This document shows, in pieces, positions 1 through 11,900 of a stretch of 64,000 nt of DNA. Numbering within the stretch: position 1 is the stretch's first letter; each line of letters opens with the position of its first letter. Both the position numbers and the translations under genes were made by a program. Origin of the DNA: Pelobates cultripes (lineage: Eukaryota; Chordata; Amphibia; Anura; Pelobatidae); assembly GCA_933207985.1 (NCBI GenBank), contig OW240917.1, positions 238,692,693 through 238,756,692 on the forward strand, read 5' to 3'. The notes under the pieces are model-generated. The model was not told where the DNA came from. It saw only the letters and a list, made by a program, of their open reading frames with translations, and searched no databases.

Positions 1-677
1 CATTTTTAAAATTATGCCTGATTTTTTTTTTTTCTGGGTTTAGTTTTTCTCTCGAAACATAAATTTAAAAGTTAATTAATTTTGTAACGAGATATTATAT
101 GTAAATTACATATTCCTTTACCTGACCGTGTACACCCACACAATACTTTGGAACACAATATAATTTCTGTCTTACATTGTTACGCACAGTTTGTTCATAT
201 GTACACATCCAGTATTAACCGGCTGCCGTGCTGACTCTCCAGTTAATATATAATTAATAAGAACAGGTCATGCTGAGCTGACAAATTCCCAGTGAATAAT
301 GAGTGGAGCAATGCTCTGTGCAGCTGGCAGAAGGGGAAGTGGTGTGATGATCTGCACGGTGATCAGAACGGGAAGTAGAGCGACACTCTGCAGGGTTGGC
401 ACAAGAAGTGTTTGGAGATCAATACTCTAACGGGTAAAGTTAGCCACGCTGTCAGGACATGGGCAGGTGGCAATGCTCTGCTTGGAAGGCAAGAGGCTGG
501 GTAGAAGGGCAATGGTAAAAATGACTGGTAAGATGAGTAGAGCAATGATCTGTATCCAGGGTGTGGGAAGATGGCTTTCCATCTGTAGGTCAGTTAATAG
601 AATGATGCTCTGCATTGCATAATACAGTGTGTTATATTGTCTCCAACTTCACCTTATCTCTTTCTTTCCATCTGTAG
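1..677. other. Left-edge stretch, no confident exon
   Basis: No coding exon is convincing here. Between about 305 and 615 the sequence carries five diverged copies of a motif around GCTCTG (near 313, 387, 475, 546 and 610), spaced roughly 60-90 bases, which looks like an old, decayed tandem repeat. The first exon and signal peptide of the TMEM92-like gene to the right should lie here or beyond the window edge; I could not identify them. Confidence 0.4.
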
Positions 678-700
678 GTTTCACGGTGCAGTGTAACAGA
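678..700 (+). CDS. Candidate 23-nt microexon of the TMEM92-like gene
   Basis: A pyrimidine tract and TGTAG acceptor precede it and a good GTATGT donor follows. Read in phase 0 it gives VSRCSVT plus two bases. Joined to the exon at 2872 these complete an Asp codon, giving CSVTD then CLDGSCC, a Cys-rich stretch suiting the short ectodomain of this family. Against it: the bases around the donor resemble the left flank of the third minisatellite array, so the match may be chance. Confidence 0.3.
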
Positions 701-723
701 GTATGTATTACGCACAAACTGCC

Positions 724-2838
724 TCATTACTCCATATAACCTCTCTCTATAATCCCTCCTATTACTCCATATAGCCTCTTCCTATAATTCCTCCTATTAC
801 TCCATATAACCTATCCCTATAACTCCTCCTATTACTCCATATAACCTCTCTATATAACTCCTCCTATTACTCCATATATCCTCTCCCTATAACTCATCCT
901 ATTACTCCATATAACCTCCCTATAACTCCTCCTATTACTCCATATAACCTCTCTCTATAACTTCTCCTATTACTCCATATAACCTCTCTCTATAACTCCT
1001 CCTATTACTCCATATAACCTTTCTCTATAACTCCTCCTATTACTCCATATAACCTCTCCCTATTACTCCATATAACCTCTCCCTATAACCCCTCCTATTA
1101 CGCCATATAACCTATCCCTGTAACTCCTCCTATTACTCCATATAACCTCTCCCTGTAACTCCTCCTATTACTACATATAACCTCTCCCTATAACTCCTCC
1201 TATTACTCCATATAGCCTCTCCCTATAACTCCTCCTATTACTCCATATAACCTATCCCTATAACTCCTCCTATTACTCTATATAACCTCTCTCTATAACT
1301 CCCCCATTACTCCATATAACCTCTCTCTATAACTCCTCCTATAACTCCATATAACCTCTCTCTATAACTCCTCCTATAACTCCATATAACCTCTCCCTAT
1401 AACTCCTCCTATTACTCCATATAACCTCTCCCTATAACTCCTCCTATTACTCCATATAACCTCTCCCTATAACTCCTCCTATTATTCCATATAACCTCTC
1501 TCTATAACTCCTCCTATTACTCCATATAACCTCTCTCTATAACTCCTCCTATTACTCCATATAACCTCTCTCTATAACTCCTCCTATTACTCCATATAAC
1601 CTCTCCCTTTAACTCCTCCTATTACTCCATATAACCTCTCTATAACTCCTCCTATTACTCCATATAACCTCCCTATAACTCCTCCTATTACTCCATATGA
1701 CCTCTCCCTATAACTCCTCCTATTACTCCATATAACCTCTCCCTATAACTCCTCCTATTACTCCATATAACCTCTCCCTATAACTCCTCCTGTTACTCCA
1801 TATAACCTCTCCCTATAACTCCTCCTATTACTCCATATAACCTCTCCCTATAACTCCTCCTATTACTCCATATAACCTCTCTCTATAACTCCTCCTATTA
1901 CTCCATATAACCTCTCCCTAGAACTCCTCCTATTACTCCATATAACCTCTCCCTATAACTCCTCCTATTACTCCATATAACCTCTCTCTATAACTCCTCC
2001 TATTACTCCATATAACCTCTCCCTATAACTCCTCCTATTACTCCATATAACCTCTCCCTATAACTCCTCCAATTACTCCATATAACCTCTCTCTATAACT
2101 CCTCCTATTACTCCATATAACCTCTCCCTATAACTCCTCCTATTACTCCATATAACCTCTCTCTATAACTCCTCCTATTACTCCATATAACCTCTCCCTA
2201 TAACTCCTCCTATTACTCCATATAGCCTCTCTCTATAACTCCTCCTATTACTCCATATAACCTCTCTCTATAACTCCTCCTATTACTCCATATAACCTCT
2301 CCCTATAACTCCTCCTATTACTCCATATAACCTCTCTCTATAACTCCTCCTATTACTCCATATAACCTCTCTATATAACTCCTCCTATTACTCCATATAT
2401 CCTCTCCCTATAACTCATCCTATTACTCCATATAACCTCTCCCTATAACTCCTCCAATTACTCCATATAACCTCTCTCTATAACTCCTCCTATTACTCCA
2501 TATAACCTCTCTCTATAACTCCTCCTATTACTCCATATAACTCCTCCTATTACTCCATATAACCTCTCCCTATAACCCCTCCTATTACTCCATATAACCT
2601 CTCCCTATAACTCCTCCTATTACTCCATATAACCTCTCTCTATATCTCCTCCTATTACTCCATATAGCCTCTCCCTATAACTCCTCCTATTACTCCATAT
2701 AACCTCTCCCTATAACTCCTCCTATTACTCCATATAACCTCTCTCTATAACTCCTCCAATTACTCCATATAACCTCTCTCTATAACTCCTCCAATTACTC
2801 CATATAACCTCTCCCTATAACTCCTCCAATTACTCCAT
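724..2838. repeat. 35-bp minisatellite array 1 (C-rich on + strand)
   Basis: About 60 tandem copies of a 35-bp unit with core TACTCCATATAACCTCTCCC; a clean unit is 1801-1835. Copies differ mainly by C/T exchanges (CTCTCCC or CTCTCTC) and occasional deletions. The array lies in an intron of the TMEM92-like gene if the exon at 678 is real, and its right end is 33 bp from the acceptor of the exon at 2872, so the pyrimidine-rich strand is the sense strand of that transcript. The same unit forms three more arrays in this window. Confidence 0.98.
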
Positions 2839-2871
2839 GTCTCATGGTGTACATTATTCTGTTTGTTACAG

Positions 2872-2934
2872 TTGTCTAGATGGCTCTTGCTGTGATTCGC
2901 AGTCTAAGTTCTACCTGGACTATAGTTGGTATGG
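2872..2934 (+). CDS. TMEM92-like exon: Cys-rich ectodomain
   Basis: Acceptor TTACAG, donor GTAAGT. Encodes CLDGSCCDSQSKFYLDYSWY plus two bases of a Gly codon. The Cys-x4-CysCys and aromatic pattern next to the membrane resembles WBP1 and TMEM92. Confidence 0.75.
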
Positions 2935-5867
2935 GTAAGTATCAGCAACCACTCTCTATTCCAAATTTTTTCCATCTCCCTAATTCATTCCAATAAAAAG
3001 TTAGTATGGTGCGATGTAACTTTCTGCGTCATTTGCTGGTAGTCAAATGCAGAATCCAGCAATTTGGCAAAAAAAGTGGGTATTCAACTTTTTGAATTTG
3101 TCCGTTTTTTGAGATCCTAAATGGCTAATAGTCTCGCAATTTTATCAGCCATATTAGATTGGTCAATAATCCAGTGATAAATGATATTTTACTAGCCATT
3201 ATTGGCAGTTAAATATTTACAGGAGCTGTATAGATAAGGCAGAATTCCAATATTAAAGTTATTTCAAATCCCGTGGATATTTGTCATGCGCAGAGATTGA
3301 ATTGCTTGACACTGATGTTATTTCGTTTCTCTCATCATTTCACGTTTTTTTTTCTCAATATATTTTCTAATTTTAAATATCTGCAAATCATACAGTAAAA
3401 TCCATTCATAAAAATCCAATGTTACTCTTGTTACTTTTTTGTTTTGTTATATTTTTTTGAGAATTTGATGCTAACGCCAGGTTTCAATGAACTATTATGT
3501 ACGTCAATAGTGAAGTTAATTTATTCTTTAACTTTTTTTTTTTTTTTAACAACTTTTAACATTTTGACGTAGTTACAAAATGGCCACCTACACAGTGAAA
3601 CACTGACAGATTTTAAAACAGTAATTCTAGCCAAATCTGAAAATGATGTAATCTATTTGCATTACTGTTTTAAGTTGATTTAAGGACAAACATTTCAGGA
3701 GACTTTGACACTTTAATCAAGTAGGGATTTTTAGAATTTTAAGGATCACTATAGGGTCAGGAACACAAAAATGTATTCCTGACCCTATAGGGTTAAAACC
3801 ACCATCTAGTCACCCTGGGCCCCTCATGCCTCCTTAAATATAGCAAAATCTTACTGTATTCAAGCCTGAAGCTGTAACTCTGCATGCTGTTTGCCTCAGA
3901 AAACCAAGCTGTCTGCTGACATCATCAGAAGTGGTAGCCTGATCCAGTCACAGTGCTTTCCCATAGGATTGGCTGAGGCTGACAAAGAGGCAGATCAGGA
4001 GCAGAGCCAGCATGATTCAAACGCAGCCTTGGCCAATCAGCATCTCCTCATAGAGATGAATTGAATCAATGAATCTCTATGAGGAAAGTTCAGTGTTTGC
4101 ATGCAGAGGGAGGAGATACTGAATGTTTGGATGCATTTTAGAAAGCCATGACACAGGAAGGATCTCTAACAGCCATCTGAGGAGTGGCCAATGAAGTTAT
4201 CACTAGGCTGTAATGTAAACACTGCATTTTCTCTGACAATTTTCTTTACAGAAAACAGCCTAAAAGTAATGATTCTACTCACCAGACCAAATTCAATAAG
4301 CTGTAGTTGTTCTGGTGACCATAGTGTCCCTTTAATATTGTTTCAATATTTTCTCTTTTAAATCTCACTGAAATGTTGGTCGTTAATTTGAACTGTATAT
4401 TTCTTTCAATGAGATGGCAGGGATTATTACTATTTCGGAATCTATTTTTGGAACTGTGTTCGGTAGTTTTATGTAGTTTAGAGTTTATGTAATGTGTACA
4501 TTATCTGTCTACAGGCCTCTTTTTGTTGGCATGCTGATTGTATTTTCTGTACTGTGCCTTTGTGGCATCTGTAATAACAGTTGCTGCTCACAGTCTCGCT
4601 CAGGACCTCCGTCACCTAGAATGACCCCACTCAGGGACCTGGGACCGCCACCACCATATAGTGAGGTAGGTTTTGTGTTTTGTACAGATAGAATCACACA
4701 CTTACCTCATTTACCTTATATACTCATGCATGCGCAAGAGTACAAAACTGGTTATCTGCAAGATTTACTACAGATCTCACACTTACTCAAGGTGATGCCA
4801 TAGTTATATTTTGTGCATTGTGAGAGAAGACACCTTATCCCACCACCCATTGCAAAGTCTAAGCGGGCTGTCTGACAATCAAGCAGGCCAGCCCATTGAT
4901 AAGTTGAGCATTATTTTAGCTTTGCAAGACACTGCTGAGTTTGGCTCACCTGTCCCACTGGTCCATATAATTTCTCTGATGTCCCACTCGGTGCTGGAAC
5001 ATAATCTTCTGCCTAAATGATTGTTCCACATTCAGAGTGATCATGTCATGGAGGCCAGATGGTATCAGTCAGAACTCTTTCCCACCTGCAGGACATGTCT
5101 GAACCTGGTGACAATAGCAGTGGCGATCATAAGGATGTTACGTGGTTGGCCTTTAGGCTCCTTTAGTCAGTCATGTAAGTTTTCCAGTGACTAACTCTCT
5201 AATGGTTTCAAAACTATTAAAGGAATATGCCAAGCAACAGAACCACTATTGCGGGCTGTAGTGGTTATGGTGCCAGGAGTGCCCTGGAACGCTCTGTTTT
5301 AATATGGTTTGACAACTCATCTGGGTTCACTGAGCAACTTTTTTTGAAGGAATGTAAGTTCTCTCTCTAGAATAAAGTACGGTTAATGCAGGACACTCTC
5401 AGCCAATGAGTGCAGCCCTGCATAGCCCTGCTCAGCACTGTAGTGCTAACCAGATTCAACTACAGGGGAAGACTGGAGCAGGGGCTAAAATGGTTTGACT
5501 ACTTACTGTGGTATAATGCCAGCACACTCCTCACACCATAGCCAGTAGAGCAAGCTTTACTAGCTTGGAGTGTTCCTTCAACAAATTATATATATCGGTT
5601 TTGGGAACAGCCCTTTAGAGGTTTCTCTTGGGTGATGGGGTGAAGAAGTACAAGTCGAGGTTACGCACCTCCTTTGCTGTCATAGTTTAGGTCTGGAGAT
5701 TAATGCAGAAGTGTTTCCAAGGTTCTCTACTAATTCTCATTCTTCTTTTTGCTAATCAGGTCACAGCCAAACCGTTCCTATACCCGCCCAGTGACGCCAG
5801 CCCCCCCTCCTATAGCAGCGTCATACAGACACCAGAATCTTCAGTTGTCTGGGAGGACCAGAGCTAA
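2872..5867 (+). CDS. TMEM92-like / WBP1-VOPP1 family PPxY membrane protein, 3' part of gene
   Basis: Three exons (2872-2934, 4515-4665, 5760-5867) join in phase 2 then phase 0 to an open frame ending in TAA. The product begins with a Cys-rich ectodomain piece (CLDGSCC), followed by one hydrophobic segment (PLFVGMLIVFSVLCLCGIC), a juxtamembrane Cys pair, then a Pro-rich cytoplasmic tail. The tail has two WW-domain ligand motifs, PPPY and PPSY. This order matches human TMEM92 and is like WBP1 and VOPP1, small single-pass proteins that bind WW-domain ubiquitin ligases and other partners. The signal-peptide exon was not found. TMEM92 is the best guess; WBP1L or another member of the group is possible. 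Confidence 0.65.
2935..3738 (+). other. Intron sequence without recognisable element
   Basis: AT-rich intron of the TMEM92-like gene. I see no coding potential, no terminal inverted repeats and no tandem structure. Confidence 0.5.
3739..4335. mobile_element. T2-type (TTAA) MITE
   Basis: Bounded by TTAA on both sides with terminal inverted repeats TTAAGGATCACTATAGGGTC and, reversed at the right end, TTAAAGGGACACTATGG. A second inner foldback (GGGTCAGGAACACAAA and its complement) follows the left end. It is the same family as the copy at 57445. T2 MITEs are thought to be moved by Kolobok-like transposases; no transposase is present. Confidence 0.75.
4515..4665 (+). CDS. TMEM92-like exon: membrane segment and first PPxY
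   Basis: Acceptor CTACAG, donor GTAGGT. Encodes the hydrophobic segment, the CNNSCC juxtamembrane Cys cluster and a Pro-rich tail ending PPPPYSE. PPPY is a class I WW ligand. Confidence 0.8.
5217..5581. mobile_element. T2-type MITE, right end mutated
   Basis: Left end TTAAAGGAATATGCCAAGCA and right end GCTTGGAGTGTTCCTTCAA are inverted repeats. The right target site reads TCAA rather than TTAA. It lies in the last intron of the TMEM92-like gene. Confidence 0.6.
5760..5867 (+). CDS. TMEM92-like terminal exon, second PPxY and stop
   Basis: Acceptor AATCAG. Encodes VTAKPFLYPPSDASPPSYSS and a short acidic tail ending WEDQS then TAA. PPSY is the second WW ligand. The 3' UTR runs to the poly(A) signal near 6128. 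Confidence 0.8.
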   Translation, partial: VTAKPFLYPPSDASPPSYSSVIQTPESSVVWEDQS

Positions 5868-6127
5868 CACGGGATACCGGACTGTGTAGAGGTCTATGAT
5901 AATTTGCAGCTGCTTCCTGTCCCCATGCAGGAGACATCGCGCGGATTAAGCTGAGAGTTACACTGTGCACTTGGAGCCCCGTGCAGAAGGCAAATGTGGA
6001 GGATCATAAAAACAGCTGTCGCGGTTATGTGAATCAATTGAAGGAGTTCTATGGTGGAAGGAGAGAATGTGTGTGAAGCTACAAGATGTTATGTTATGTT
6101 CTATATAAAGTTATTTTAACTGGTTCA

Positions 6128-6133
6128 ATTAAA
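6128..6133 (+). terminator. Putative poly(A) signal ATTAAA of the TMEM92-like gene
   Basis: ATTAAA 261 bases after the stop codon, the common variant of AATAAA. The minisatellite begins three bases further on, so cleavage would fall inside the repeat. Confidence 0.5.
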
Positions 6134-6135
6134 CA

Positions 6136-8580
6136 ATAGGAGCTGCTATAGGGAGAGGTTCTATGGAGTAATAGGAGAAGTTATAGGGAGAGGTTATATG
6201 GAGTAATAGGAGGAGTTATAGAGAGAGGTTATATGGAGTAATAGGAGGAGTTATAGAGAGAGGTTATATGGAGTAATAGGAGGAGTTATAGAGAGAGGTT
6301 ATATGGAGTAATAGGAGGAGTTATAGGGAGAGGTTATATGGAGTAATAGGAGGAGTTATAGGGAGAGGTTATATGGAGTAATAGGAGGAGTTATAGGGAG
6401 AGGTTATATGGAGTAATAGGAAGAGTTACAGAGAGAGGTTATATGGAGTAATAGGAGGAGTTATAGAGAGAGGTTATATGGAGTAATAGGAGGAGTTATA
6501 GGGAGAGGTTATATGGAGTAATAGGAGGAGTTATAGGGAGAGGTTATATGGAGTAATAGGAGGAGTTATAGGGAGAGGATATATGGAGTAATAGGAGGAG
6601 TTATAGGGAGAGGTTATATGGAGTAATAGGAGGAGTTATAGGGAGAGGTTATATGGAGTAATAGGAGGAGTTATAGAGAGAGGTTATATGGAGTAATAGG
6701 AGGAGTTATAGAGAGAGGTTATATGGAGTAATAGGAGAAGTTATAGGGAGAGGTTATATGGAGTAATAGGAAGAGTTATAGAGAGAGGATATATGGAGTA
6801 ATAGGAGGAGTTATAGGGAGAGGTTATATGGAGTAATAGGAAGAGTTACAGAGAGAGGATATATGGAGTAATAGGAGGAGTTATAGAGAGAGGTTATATG
6901 GAGTAATAGGAGGGGTTATAGGGAGACGTTATATGGAGTAACAGGAGGAGTTATAGGGAGAGGTTATATGGAGTAATAGGAGGAGTTACAGGGAGAGGTT
7001 ATATGGAGTAATAGGAGAAGTTATAGGGAGAGGTTATATGGAGCAATAGGAGGAGTTATAGTGAGAGGTTATATGGAGTAATAGGAGGAGTTATAGAAAG
7101 AGGTTATAGGGAGTAATAGGAAGAGTTACAGAGAGGTTATATGGAGTAATAGGAAGAGTTATAGAGAGAGGTTATATGGAGTAATAGGAGGAGTTATAGG
7201 GAGAGGTTATATGGAGTAATAGAAAGAGTTATAGGAGAGGTTATATGGAGTAATAGAAGAGTTATAGAGAGAGGTTATATGAGTAATAGGAGGAGTTATA
7301 GAGAGAGGTTATATGGAGTAATAGTGAGGAGTTACAGAGAGAGGTTAGTATGGAGTAATAGGAGGAGTTATAGAGAGAGGTTATATGGAGTAATAGGAGG
7401 GAGTTATAGGGAGACGTTATATGGAGTAACAGGAGGAGTTATAGGGAGAGGATGGAGTTATAGGGAGAGGTTATATGGAGTAATAGGTTATAGGAGGTTA
7501 TAGTGAGAGGTTATATGGAGTAATAGGAGGAGTTATAGAAAGAGGTTATAGGGAGTAATAGGAAGAGTTACAGAGAGGTTATATGGAGTAATAGGAAGAG
7601 TTATAGAGAGAGGTTATATGGAGTAATAGGAGGAGTTATAGGGAGAGGTTATATGGAGTAATAGAAAGAGTTATAGAGAGAGGTTATATGGAGTAATAGA
7701 AGAGTTATAGAGAGAGGTTATATGAAGTAATAGGAGGAGTTATAGAGAGAGGTTATATGGAGAACCGTGAGGAGTTATAGATAGAGGTTATATGGAGTAA
7801 TAGGAGGAGTTTTAGTGAGAGGTTAAATGGAGTAATAGGACGAGTAATAGAGAGGTTGTATGGAGTAATAGAAGGAGTTATAGAGAGAGGTTATATGGAG
7901 TAATAGTAGGAGTAATAGAGAGAGGTTATATGGAGAACCGTGAGGAGTTATAGGGAGAGGTTATATGGAGTAATAGGAGGAGTTATAGGGAGAGGTTATA
8001 TGGAGTAATAGGAGGAGTTATAGAGAGAGGTTATATGGAGTAATAGGAGGAGGTATAGGGAGAGGTTATATGGAGTAATAGGAGGAGTTATAGGGAGAGG
8101 TTATATGGAGTAATAGGGGGAGTTATAGAGAGAGGTTATATGGAGTAATAGGAGGAGTTATAGAGAGAGGTTATATGGAGTAATAGGAGGAGTTATAGAG
8201 AGAAGTTATATGGAGTAATAGGAGGAGTTATAGGGAGAGGTTATATGGAGTAATAGGAGGAGTTATAGGGAGAGGTTACATGGAGTAATAGGAGGAGTTA
8301 TAGGGAGAGGTTATATGGAGTAATAGGAGGAGTTATAGGGAGAGGTTATATGGAGTAATAGGAGGAGCTATAGAGAGAGGTTATATGGAGTAATAGGAGA
8401 AGTTATAGAGAGAGGTTATATGGAGTTATAGGAGGAGTTATAGAGAGAGGTTATATGGAGTAATAGGAGGAGTTATAGGGAGAGGTTATATGGAGTAATA
8501 GGAGGAGTTATAGAGAGAAGTTATGTGGAGTAATAGGAGGAGTTATAGAGAGAGGCTATATGGAGTACTAGGAGGAGTAA
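6136..8580. repeat. 35-bp minisatellite array 2 (G-rich on + strand)
   Basis: About 70 copies of the same unit as array 1 but inverted: the + strand carries the complement (GAGGTTATATGGAGTAATAG). It fills the whole gap between the 3' ends of the convergent TMEM92-like and RETSAT genes. A region around 7100-7950 is disordered, with short units and repeated blocks (compare 7021-7260 with 7501-7740), showing a secondary duplication inside the array. Confidence 0.98.
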
Positions 8581-8681
8581 TATTGGACAGATGTTGAATT
8601 TGCACTGAAATGCACTTTTGCTTTTGATGAGAATGATGTGTGTGTGAGAATCAGACATACAGTGACAAAATTATAACTTAA

Positions 8682-8687
8682 TTTAAT
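8682..8687 (-). terminator. Putative poly(A) signal ATTAAA of the RETSAT gene
   Basis: On the - strand ATTAAA lies about 150 bases after the stop codon. It is the only plausible signal before the minisatellite begins. Confidence 0.4.
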
Positions 8688-8833
8688 TTCTTTGAAATTT
8701 AAATAATGTAAAATGATAATGCGAAGAGTATATATCAGTCCATGTACAGTTGTTTTCAAGTGTATCTTTGTATTACATTTGTACGTAATTGTGTGCAGCC
8801 TGTGTACCATCTCAGTCTGTGTTCCCATCTCTC

Positions 8834-8982
8834 TCACACACATTTCTTCTGTCTCATTCGCCTTTTAAGTCGTTTTTTTAGGATGAGTATATCTAAGTAC
8901 AGGATCCTATTGAGAACAGCACAGGCGCAGATCAGCCCTCCGTGCACCGCCCCTGCCAGCCCACTGCTGAACACGTCCTGTC
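8834..8982 (-). CDS. retsat: RETSAT exon 11, C-terminus
   Basis: Begins in phase 1 after GTTACAG. Encodes [20 protein letters not shown], the C-terminal FAD-contact block shared with phytoene-desaturase-type enzymes, then a Lys/Arg-rich tail ending KKCV. Confidence 0.9.
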
Positions 8983-11900
8983 CTGTAACAGATATGACAG
9001 ATACATTGTGTGGCATATACAAAGATTTAGAATGAAAATAGAAAATCATAACTATATGAATCTAAACTAGAACTCTTCGAGGCAGTCCAATAAATGCATT
9101 AATCTCTATATGTTATGTATAAGCTCACTGATTATACAACTGCTTCGAAGGCTCTCTTGCTATGTCAGGATCACTGAGTTTTGTCAGACGCTCTCCTGAC
9201 TCGCCATCTCTTGTGATGAGCAATTCTTGTACTGACTGTCTCTTGGCAAATACAGTTCTCCTGATCCTCTCTCATATAGTCCTGGAATTTTCCCTGTCTG
9301 ACAGATGTGTCGTGGAGTTATCTTATTTAATCTGATATTAACCTACGCAATCTCCACTATGCCATGAGAACTCTCCTGGCCCGTACTGCCTCTAGTATTT
9401 GACGCTCTCTTTCGTATGTGCTACATTGTCTTCATTACTGGCGCTGGCAACCACAATGTTCTTACCTGTCAGATACAGTCCTGGCACGGCAGTCTGTGCC
9501 CGCATCCTGTTAATAATTTCACACTGGTACCGACTGCAGTTCTGTTCAGCGCCGTACATAGATCCTTCCGGAGCTCGCAAATAATACTCGTTACTCACAG
9601 GTGTGGCTGCCTCCATGTAATCCACCTGTTCTCGGTATAAGCAATGATATCAGAAAAATCAGGAAAGGGCGGCAATGGATAACATGGGCTCCTGATATGT
9701 TTGGCAACTACATTTCCCATAATGCACACCTCTCGACATTGGAGGGTTTGATGGCAGGGCAGAGGGGACAATGTGAATAATGCCCAGCCATCGTTACAGG
9801 AATTCTTTCCCTGCGTTATTTTTTTTTATTTTATTTACAGTGAATATTTATGTAATGGCTGTGTGTGTGGTGACAGTGTGTGTGTTGTGGCTGTAATTGT
9901 AGCTGCTTGTGACTGCGTGTAGCTGGATGTGTGTGATGTATAGGTAAAGGAGAGCTATGATGTGTGTCTGTGCGTGGGTAATTGTGGGTAATTGACATGT
10001 TTGGCTGTGTGTAGGTCCATGATTGTGCTGTGGGGGTAGCTGTAAGTGATGTATGTGGATGTATGAGTATGCTGTGTGTGAGTAGCTGTGAGTGATGCGT
10101 GTTGCTGTATGTGGATAGATCAATGTGATGGGTGTGAGGAGGTGGTGTTTATTCCAGCCTGCCTACTGACTGTATAGGAGTGAGGATCTGACTATATGTC
10201 TATGAATGTGTATACGTATAGGTATATGCTCATGTATAGATATATGTAACACCTTAATTATTTTTAGCAAGTGGCACAGCAATGACATTTAGAAGAGGAG
10301 GGGCCAATATAGCCACACCAATAATAAAATCTGCAGCCAAATTCATGAACCCTTCACTCACACCCTTAAGGCATGACAAAAATAATTATGTAATTTCTAT
10401 CCGGGTATGCCCCTTTAAGTGTGTTTGGGGTTACACACAATCTATAAAAGGTTATGGCAATCAGAGAAAGATTAAGATCCCATGGTGCCCTTGACTAGTT
10501 ATCAGTTTGGGACCCCCTTTATTCTTCACATAGGGATGGTTATTGGTCTAAGCAAAATCATGGTCCTGGTGACCCTGTCTGACTCTGCGCCCTACGCAGA
10601 TTCCAGGTCGGGCTTTTGGCTATCCCACTCTGATGCATTTAATGTGTACACCTATAACAATTATTTATTGTATCCATATTATATCTAGCTCTTATTTGGA
10701 AACATGCATGTCTTGTTATGTGTCGGGTACCTTGCCAGCAAGCTGTGGGAATTCTTCTATTGCTCTCGCTAGCATTCTCTCAGCAAGTCTCATTTTAATT
10801 GCATCATACTCTTCACCACGATGCCGTGGCGTCTTTCCTCTCCACTGAGAGAACCAATCATAGGGAGCCATGGTCAAAAGAGTCATACACGATCGACCTG
10901 TGGGGAGAGGTCATTGAGATATGGGTTTTTAAGAGGCACAAATGCTAAATATCTACACAATAGAATATTTAAGGTTAACTTGTATCAGAAAATTACTTTT
11001 ACTGTACTTGTCCATTTCTGCAGAGTATTTAATATTCTGGGAATAACATTATACTTTCAGGTTGTATACGGTAACCTATTGTCCAGGTAGCCATCATCTT
11101 AAGAGGTGTCCTTCAATGCTGAAGGCTATGGCACTTTCGTTTTTCTATTGTACATTTTACTTTTTATAAAGTATTTTTTTTATCACTCGCTCCATCCTCA
11201 CCTGGATGTCTTTGGTCATACGTAGGATCCTTGGCAGATGGAAAGGTGATAAACATCAGGGGCAGGTTCTCACTAACTTCTTCACAGTTCATAGACAAGA
11301 AAGTCCCCATCCTGAAGGAGAGAAAAAGAGGCACCTGTAAAAATGTGAAGATGTGATAAGAGTTCCTGTAGTCATGCACATGGTCCAACCTCTGTGTGGA
11401 CATTCATCTAAACATCTTAAGTGAGAATTTGCTCAATAAGTGAATCCTGACACATTGCGGTTTATTCCCAGAACAGTTAAACGGGGTAAATGCAAAATCA
11501 AATTTCAAATTGCAGCCCAATTAACTGATCTGGGTAGTCAACGAAAGAAAAAGACTCGCCTATCGCTTAATCAATGTTAAACATCTCAGCTCAAGACTGT
11601 GTGACTGAGAATCAGACACACTTAGGGGGAGATTTATCAAACTATTCTGAAAAGTGACGGCCTAATTCTATCATCATTTTGATCATTCTAAAAGCAATTT
11701 AAAAAGAGACAGTTTTCTGAATGACAAATTCTGTCAGTTTTTGCAGAATTTACCATTTCTAAGAACACCAAATTTAGATTGGCAGAAAAATGAGAAGTGA
11801 AACAGACCACTTTTCCGTCAGAGAAAGTGGCCAAAAGATTGATAAATTTGTTGCATTGCTGGAAAAATGGTTTATAGCACAAAAATTTAAGTGAGAGACC

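Noticed and set aside
724..2838. Regular repeats resembling a CRISPR array
   Set aside because: Units are directly tandem without unique spacers, and the setting is a eukaryotic genome.
7279..7503. Open frame within minisatellite array 2 giving repeated [10 protein letters not shown]
   Set aside because: It is only the repeat read in one frame; the 35-bp unit is not a multiple of three and the frame survives only where units are irregular.
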